From contig DAIRVG010000004.1 of the NCBI GenBank assembly GCA_036802945.1, positions 62,001-126,000 on the forward strand: a stretch of DNA of 64,000 nt, written 5' to 3'. Source of the stretch: Gp6-AA40 sp036802945 (lineage in GTDB: Bacteria; Acidobacteriota; Vicinamibacteria; Vicinamibacterales; UBA2999). This document shows positions 60,314 to 64,000 of this stretch, piece by piece. Below the pieces are notes generated by a model. It was not told where the DNA came from and searched no databases. It was given only the letters and a program-made list of their open reading frames with translations. A program made the translations under genes and the position numbers. Each line of letters starts with the position of its first letter. Position 1 is the stretch's first letter.

Positions 60314-61651
60314 ATGATTCGCACCACCTTACGTATGGCGGCTCTTGGAGCGGGCACGTTGCTCGCGCTCTCGACGCTCGCCTCCCCTCCATCGTTGGCG
60401 CAGGCGCCGGCCGGCGGGGCTGTCGCCTTCACGAACGCGCGCATTATCGACGGCACCGGGCGCGCGCCGATTGAGAGAGGCACCCTCGTCCTCACCAACG
60501 GCCGGATCAGCGCGGTCGGTCCGACGGCGTCGGTGACAATCCCGGCTGGAGCGCAGCGCATCGACGCGGCCGGCAAGACGATCGTGCCGGGCTTCGTCAA
60601 CGCCCACGCGCATCTCAACGTCGACAAGGGCGCTACGCTCCCCGTGCGTGACGACCTGATTCGCCGCCTCAAGGTCTACGCGATGTACGGCGTCACGAGC
60701 AACGTCAGCCTCGGGTCGACGCCCGCCGACGAGATCGAGGGCATCAAGTTGATGCAGGAGCAGGATCACGCGGGGCTTGACCGCGCGCGCCTGTACACCG
60801 CGGGACTGAACGCCGTCGGCAAGACACCGGAGGAAGCACGGGCGAGCGTGAATCGCCTGGCGGATCTCAAGGTGCACTCGATCAAGTTCCACATCAACGG
60901 CAACCCGAACGACATGAACGAGGCGACGTGGGGCGCCATCATCGACGAGTCCAAGAAGCGCGGGCTCACGACGTCGGTTCACGTCTACTACCACAAGGAC
61001 GCGAAGGCGGCGATGGATCACGGCGTCAACATCATCGCGCACAGCATCCGCGACCAGGATGTGACGCCCGCGCTCATCGCGGAGATGAAGCAGAAGAACG
61101 TGTCCTACATTCCGACGCTGACGCGTGACCTCTCCGTATTCGTCTACGAGACGACACCCGACTTCCTGAAGGATCCCTTCTTCCAGCGCGGCATCGCGCT
61201 GTACCGGGAACAGATCCCGATCGTGACGGCACCGGAGTGGCAGGAGAAGGTCCGCAAGGATCCGACGGCCGCGCAGATCAAGAAGGCGATCGTGCAGGCC
61301 GAGCGCAACGTGAAGCTGCTCAGCGACGGCGGCGTCACGATCGCGATGGGCACCGACAGCGGCGTGGCGTCCAACCCGGGCCGCTGGCAGGGCTACTTCG
61401 AGCAGGTTGAGATGGAAATGATGAACAAGGCCGGGATGACGCCGATGCAGGTGATCGTCGCCGCGACGGGCAACGGGGCGAAGATCTTCGGCCTCAAGCA
61501 GGTCGGCACGCTCGAGACCGGCAACTGGGGCGACCTCGTCGTACTGCGCGCGAACCCGCTGGACAACATTCGCAACACGCGGATGATTGACTCCGTTTGG
61601 ATCGGCGGAGCGAAGCTGGCAGACGTCAAGCCCGTGACGGAGACGAGGTAG
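60314..61651 (+). CDS. Secreted amidohydrolase
   Basis: A 445-residue metal-dependent hydrolase of the amidohydrolase superfamily. The signal peptide (GAGTLLALSTLASPPSLAQA) is clear. Metal ligands appear in NAHAHLN (HxH), TSVHVYYHKDA, IIAHSIRDQD and MGTDSGV; the small N- and C-terminal beta domain gives AFTNARIIDGTGRAPIERG and GNWGDLVVLRANPLDNI. The ATG at 60314 follows GGAGAC; the frame also has an ATG at 60302. The fit is best to imidazolonepropionase/prolidase-like secreted members. The substrate is unknown. Confidence 0.92.
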   Translation: MIRTTLRMAALGAGTLLALSTLASPPSLAQAPAGGAVAFTNARIIDGTGRAPIERGTLVLTNGRISAVGPTASVTIPAGAQRIDAAGKTIVPGFVNAHAHLNVDKGATLPVRDDLIRRLKVYAMYGVTSNVSLGSTPADEIEGIKLMQEQDHAGLDRARLYTAGLNAVGKTPEEARASVNRLADLKVHSIKFHINGNPNDMNEATWGAIIDESKKRGLTTSVHVYYHKDAKAAMDHGVNIIAHSIRDQDVTPALIAEMKQKNVSYIPTLTRDLSVFVYETTPDFLKDPFFQRGIALYREQIPIVTAPEWQEKVRKDPTAAQIKKAIVQAERNVKLLSDGGVTIAMGTDSGVASNPGRWQGYFEQVEMEMMNKAGMTPMQVIVAATGNGAKIFGLKQVGTLETGNWGDLVVLRANPLDNIRNTRMIDSVWIGGAKLADVKPVTETR

Positions 61652-61664
61652 ACGGAATAAGAGG

Positions 61665-61722
61665 ATCGGGGATCCGGGATCCGAATCTCCGCATGTAGGG
61701 GCCGGCTTTAGCCGGCCCCTCT
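61665..61722. repeat. GGGATCC units plus a GTAGGGGCCGGC hairpin
   Basis: GATCGGGGATCCGGGATCCG (61671-61683 core) is followed by GTAGGGGCCGGCTTTAGCCG then GCCCC (61695-61718). The hairpin has a perfect 10-bp GGGGCCGGCT stem with a T-A loop and the same GTAG lead as the copies at 55 and 58 kb, but different stem bases. It ends in TCTCTTG and could terminate transcription. Confidence 0.8.
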
Positions 61723-61747
61723 CTTGTACGGACGGATAATCAGGTTG

Positions 61748-63880
61748 ATGACGCTCGAGCATCGGACCACGAGAACCGTTGAAAGAGGTGACTCATTCCC
61801 GCTCGGCGCCACGCTCGCCCCCGACGGCGTGAATTTCGCGCTCTACTCCCACTACGCCACCGACGTCTTCCTCCTGCTGTTCGACACGCCGGACGGAGAG
61901 CCGACCGACGTCATCCATCTCAAAGAGCGTGACAAATTCATCTGGCACGGATGCGTCAAGGGATTGCGGGCGGGCCAGCTCTATGGCTACAAGGTCCGCG
62001 GCGAGTACCGGCCCGCATGGGGACGGCGGTTCAACGACGCAAAGCTGCTCCTGGATCCGTACGCCAAGGCGGTGACGGGGAAGTTCCGCAATTCCGACAA
62101 CCTTCTGCTTGCCTACGACTACCAGCCCGGCGCAGGCGAGTGCATTCCCGACACCCGCGACAACACGACGGTCGTTCCGAAAGCGATCGTCGTCGACGAT
62201 CGCTTCGACTGGCAGGGTGTGCGCGCCCCCAAGCTCGCATTGCAGCAGCTTGTCATTTACGAGGTGCACGTGAAAGGTTTCACGGCGCACCGATCGTCCG
62301 GCGTCGGGTCGCCCGGCACCTATCTGGGGTTCATCGAGAAGATCCCGCATTTGAAACGGCTTGGCATCAATGCCGTTGAGCTCCTCCCCGTCCACGAGTA
62401 CTACGTAGACGACTTTCTCGTCGACCGAGGCCTCACGAACTACTGGGGCTACAACTCGATCGGATTCTTCGCACCGGAATCTTCCTACGGTAGCGGGAAG
62501 GGGCCAGGCTGCCAGGTTGGGGAATTCAAAATGCTCGTCCGCGAGCTTCACCGGGCAGGGATCAAGGTGATTCTCGACGTGGTCTACAACCACAGCGGCG
62601 AAGGGAACGAGATGGGCCCTTCGATGTGCTTCCGAGGGATCGACAACCCATCCTATTACTCCCTCACCGGCCCGCCGGACGCACCGGGGCGCTACTACAT
62701 GAACTACACCGGCTGCGGCAACAGCCTCAATTTCGACAGCCCCGCCGTCATTCGACTGGTGATGGATTCGCTCCGCTACTGGTTCGAGGTGATGCACGTT
62801 GACGGGTTCCGCTTCGATCTGGCGTCCGTGCTCGGGCGCACGCAGGACGGCACCTTCCGATCGTCAGCTGGCTTTTTCGACGCCGCGTCACAGGATCCGG
62901 TGCTGAACCGCGCGATCCTGATTGCGGAACCGTGGGACATCGGGACGTACCAAGTGGGCAACTTTCCCGTGGACTGGTCCGAATGGAACGGGCGATTCCG
63001 CGACACGATGCGGAAATTTGGCAAGGGCGACGAAGGACAGCTGGGCGAAATGGGCTGGCGTTTGACCGGATCGGCGGATCTGTACGGCGAGGACGGCCGC
63101 TCCGCGTACAACAGCATCAACTTCGTCACCTGTCACGACGGCTTCACGCTCAACGATCTCGTCTCGTACAACGCGAAGCACAACGAGCTGAACGCAGAGC
63201 ACAACCAGGACGGCGCCGACGACAACAACTCGTGGAACTGCGGCGTCGAAGGCGAGACCAACGATGTCGCCATCGGGGCACTGCGGAAGCAGATGATGAA
63301 GAACTATGCGTGCTGTCTCCTCTTCGCGTCCGGGACGCCGATGATTCTCGGCGGCGACGAATTCGGACGCTCGCAGGGAGGTAACAACAACGCGTACTGC
63401 CAGGACAACGAGATCAGCTGGTTCAACTGGGATCTCGTGTCGAAGCACGACGATCTCGTCGAGTTCTATAGAAAGGCGATCGCGTTTACGCGACGGTTTC
63501 CTGTGCTCCAGCGGAAGAAGTTCCTGCTCGGCAGGGATTTGGACAACGACGGCGTGCCCGACTTGAAGTGGTTCGGGCCGGACCAGGGCAACCCACGGTG
63601 GAACGAGCCGACCGCACGCACAATCTGCTATCAGCTCGATAGCAGTGAGGATGGCGCCCGCGTGACGGTCGACCGGCTGTTCTTCATCCTGAACGCCAAC
63701 TACGAGTCCCAATGGATCGCGCTGCCACGACTCGTTTCGCCGCACGGCTGGTACCGCGCGATCGATACGAGCCTGCCGAGCGGAACCGACTTCGCTGAAC
63801 CACGCAAAGAGGTACGCGTCGACCCCACCGATCATTACATCGCCAGTCCGCGAAGTACGGTTGTGCTGCTCTCGCGCTGA
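61748..63880 (+). CDS. glgX: Glycogen debranching enzyme, GlgX-like (GH13)
   Basis: A 710-residue isoamylase-type enzyme that removes alpha-1,6 branches from glycogen limit dextrins. A CBM48 domain is at the N-terminus (FPLGATLAPDGVNFALYSHYA); the GH13 catalytic residues lie in DGFRFDLAS (Asp), LIAEPWDIG (Glu) and FVTCHDGFTLNDLVSY (Asp). NHSGEGNEMGP and GGDEFGRSQGGNNNAYCQDN are typical of GlgX/TreX. The ATG at 61748 gives the usual length; the frame is open to 61724. Its products could feed the trehalose pathway encoded at 39-45 kb. Confidence 0.95.
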   Translation: MTLEHRTTRTVERGDSFPLGATLAPDGVNFALYSHYATDVFLLLFDTPDGEPTDVIHLKERDKFIWHGCVKGLRAGQLYGYKVRGEYRPAWGRRFNDAKLLLDPYAKAVTGKFRNSDNLLLAYDYQPGAGECIPDTRDNTTVVPKAIVVDDRFDWQGVRAPKLALQQLVIYEVHVKGFTAHRSSGVGSPGTYLGFIEKIPHLKRLGINAVELLPVHEYYVDDFLVDRGLTNYWGYNSIGFFAPESSYGSGKGPGCQVGEFKMLVRELHRAGIKVILDVVYNHSGEGNEMGPSMCFRGIDNPSYYSLTGPPDAPGRYYMNYTGCGNSLNFDSPAVIRLVMDSLRYWFEVMHVDGFRFDLASVLGRTQDGTFRSSAGFFDAASQDPVLNRAILIAEPWDIGTYQVGNFPVDWSEWNGRFRDTMRKFGKGDEGQLGEMGWRLTGSADLYGEDGRSAYNSINFVTCHDGFTLNDLVSYNAKHNELNAEHNQDGADDNNSWNCGVEGETNDVAIGALRKQMMKNYACCLLFASGTPMILGGDEFGRSQGGNNNAYCQDNEISWFNWDLVSKHDDLVEFYRKAIAFTRRFPVLQRKKFLLGRDLDNDGVPDLKWFGPDQGNPRWNEPTARTICYQLDSSEDGARVTVDRLFFILNANYESQWIALPRLVSPHGWYRAIDTSLPSGTDFAEPRKEVRVDPTDHYIASPRSTVVLLSR

Positions 63881-63897
63881 AGTGACTGGACAAGTAG

Positions 63898-63932
63898 ACG
63901 GGATCGGGATCCGAATCCGATCTGGGTCGGGT
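63898..63932. repeat. Short GGGATC-unit repeat
   Basis: CGGGATCGGGATCCGAATCC followed by GATCTGGGTCGGG, similar to the units at 61671-61683. It lies just after the GlgX stop. Confidence 0.55.
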
Positions 63933-63940
63933 TGAGCCGC

Positions 63941-64000
63941 CTACCGAGGACGCAGAGTCTGGCCTCGGCGTGGCTTCACGTTCCCGACTTTTTCTCCAGC
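63941..64000 (-). CDS. Possible 3' end of a convergent gene (partial)
   Basis: On the minus strand the last 60 bases read AGEKVGNVKPRRGQTLRPR and a TAG stop at 63941. A basic tail of this kind would fit a real C-terminus, and a convergent gene here would match the repeat-filled spacer (63881-63940). With only 19 codons visible, chance is possible. Confidence 0.3.
   Translation of the reverse strand, partial: AGEKVGNVKPRRGQTLRPR

Noticed and set aside
1..64000. tRNA or rRNA genes
   Set aside because: No cloverleaf-like or conserved rRNA segments were seen in the intergenic regions; most spacers are short and filled by repeats.

Overview
The window is high-GC DNA, densely packed with genes, and probably comes from an Acidobacteriota chromosome (class Vicinamibacteria is my best guess). 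The pointers are very large TonB-dependent receptors with an N-terminal carboxypeptidase-regulatory-like domain, secreted M13 and M28 peptidases, secreted amidohydrolase and DUF6351-type proteins, and a Gram-negative Mla/TamB/Omp85 envelope set. The taxonomic call is inference. Two 100-N runs (19907-20006 and 46885-46984) show that this is a scaffolded draft assembly, so reading frame and distance across them are unknown.

Layout. 1-3031 (minus): a partial glycine-rich gene, then an mlaE-mlaF-mlaD phospholipid-transport operon whose MlaD carries an OmpA-like C-terminal domain. 3158-4594 (minus): a sigma-54-dependent response regulator. 4745-9702 (plus): a small zinc-ribbon protein, a leucine-degradation set (methylcrotonyl-CoA carboxylase beta subunit, methylglutaconyl-CoA hydratase, biotin carboxylase, and a separate biotin-carrier ORF that may be split from the carboxylase by a frameshift) and a small coiled-coil protein. 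9803-17327: a PolX-like HhH+PHP protein, OsmC, M13 peptidase, SGNH hydrolase, bacterioferritin, aldo/keto reductase, RibD-C-like reductase and a TPR protein. 17450-24782 (minus): a giant TamB/AsmA-like gene whose C-terminus runs without a stop into POTRA/Omp85 (TamA/BamA-like) sequence, with an unrecognised membrane-anchored protein upstream. 24787-27305: a YjbQ-like protein and an M28 peptidase. 27339-27755: remains of a methyltransferase gene joined to the start of a response-regulator gene.

27921-34429 (plus): a TolC/MFP/RND tripartite efflux operon and a YncE-like propeller. 34736-36816: a NarL-type histidine kinase and regulator. 36924-44625 (plus): a tightly packed osmoadaptation-like operon: a PDZ protein with a degenerate protease-like domain, a cation/proton antiporter, a second antiporter fused in one ORF to trehalose-6-phosphate synthase, trehalose-6-phosphatase and trehalose synthase. 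44627-55030: two tandem paralogous secreted proteins, two large TonB-dependent receptors and a polytopic membrane protein. 55370-63880 (plus): a DUF6351-like protein, an SDR, a metallo-beta-lactamase-fold protein, an amidohydrolase and a GlgX-like glycogen debranching enzyme.

A separate layer runs through the intergenic DNA. Short spacers, above all those between convergent genes, are filled with long imperfect inverted repeats built from degenerate 7-nt units (GGGATTC, GTGATTC, GTTGGGA, AGTTCGA, AGTCTAC and others) or 9-nt units (CACGAAGNN). The sequences differ but the architecture is the same. Two such elements lie inside coding sequence, at the N-termini of the RND membrane-fusion protein and of the SDR. 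A third family is a compact GTAGAGGCGGACC hairpin found five times between 55 and 62 kb. The strongest candidates for something new are the TamB-Omp85 fusion, the antiporter-trehalose synthase fusion and the periodic hairpin elements.
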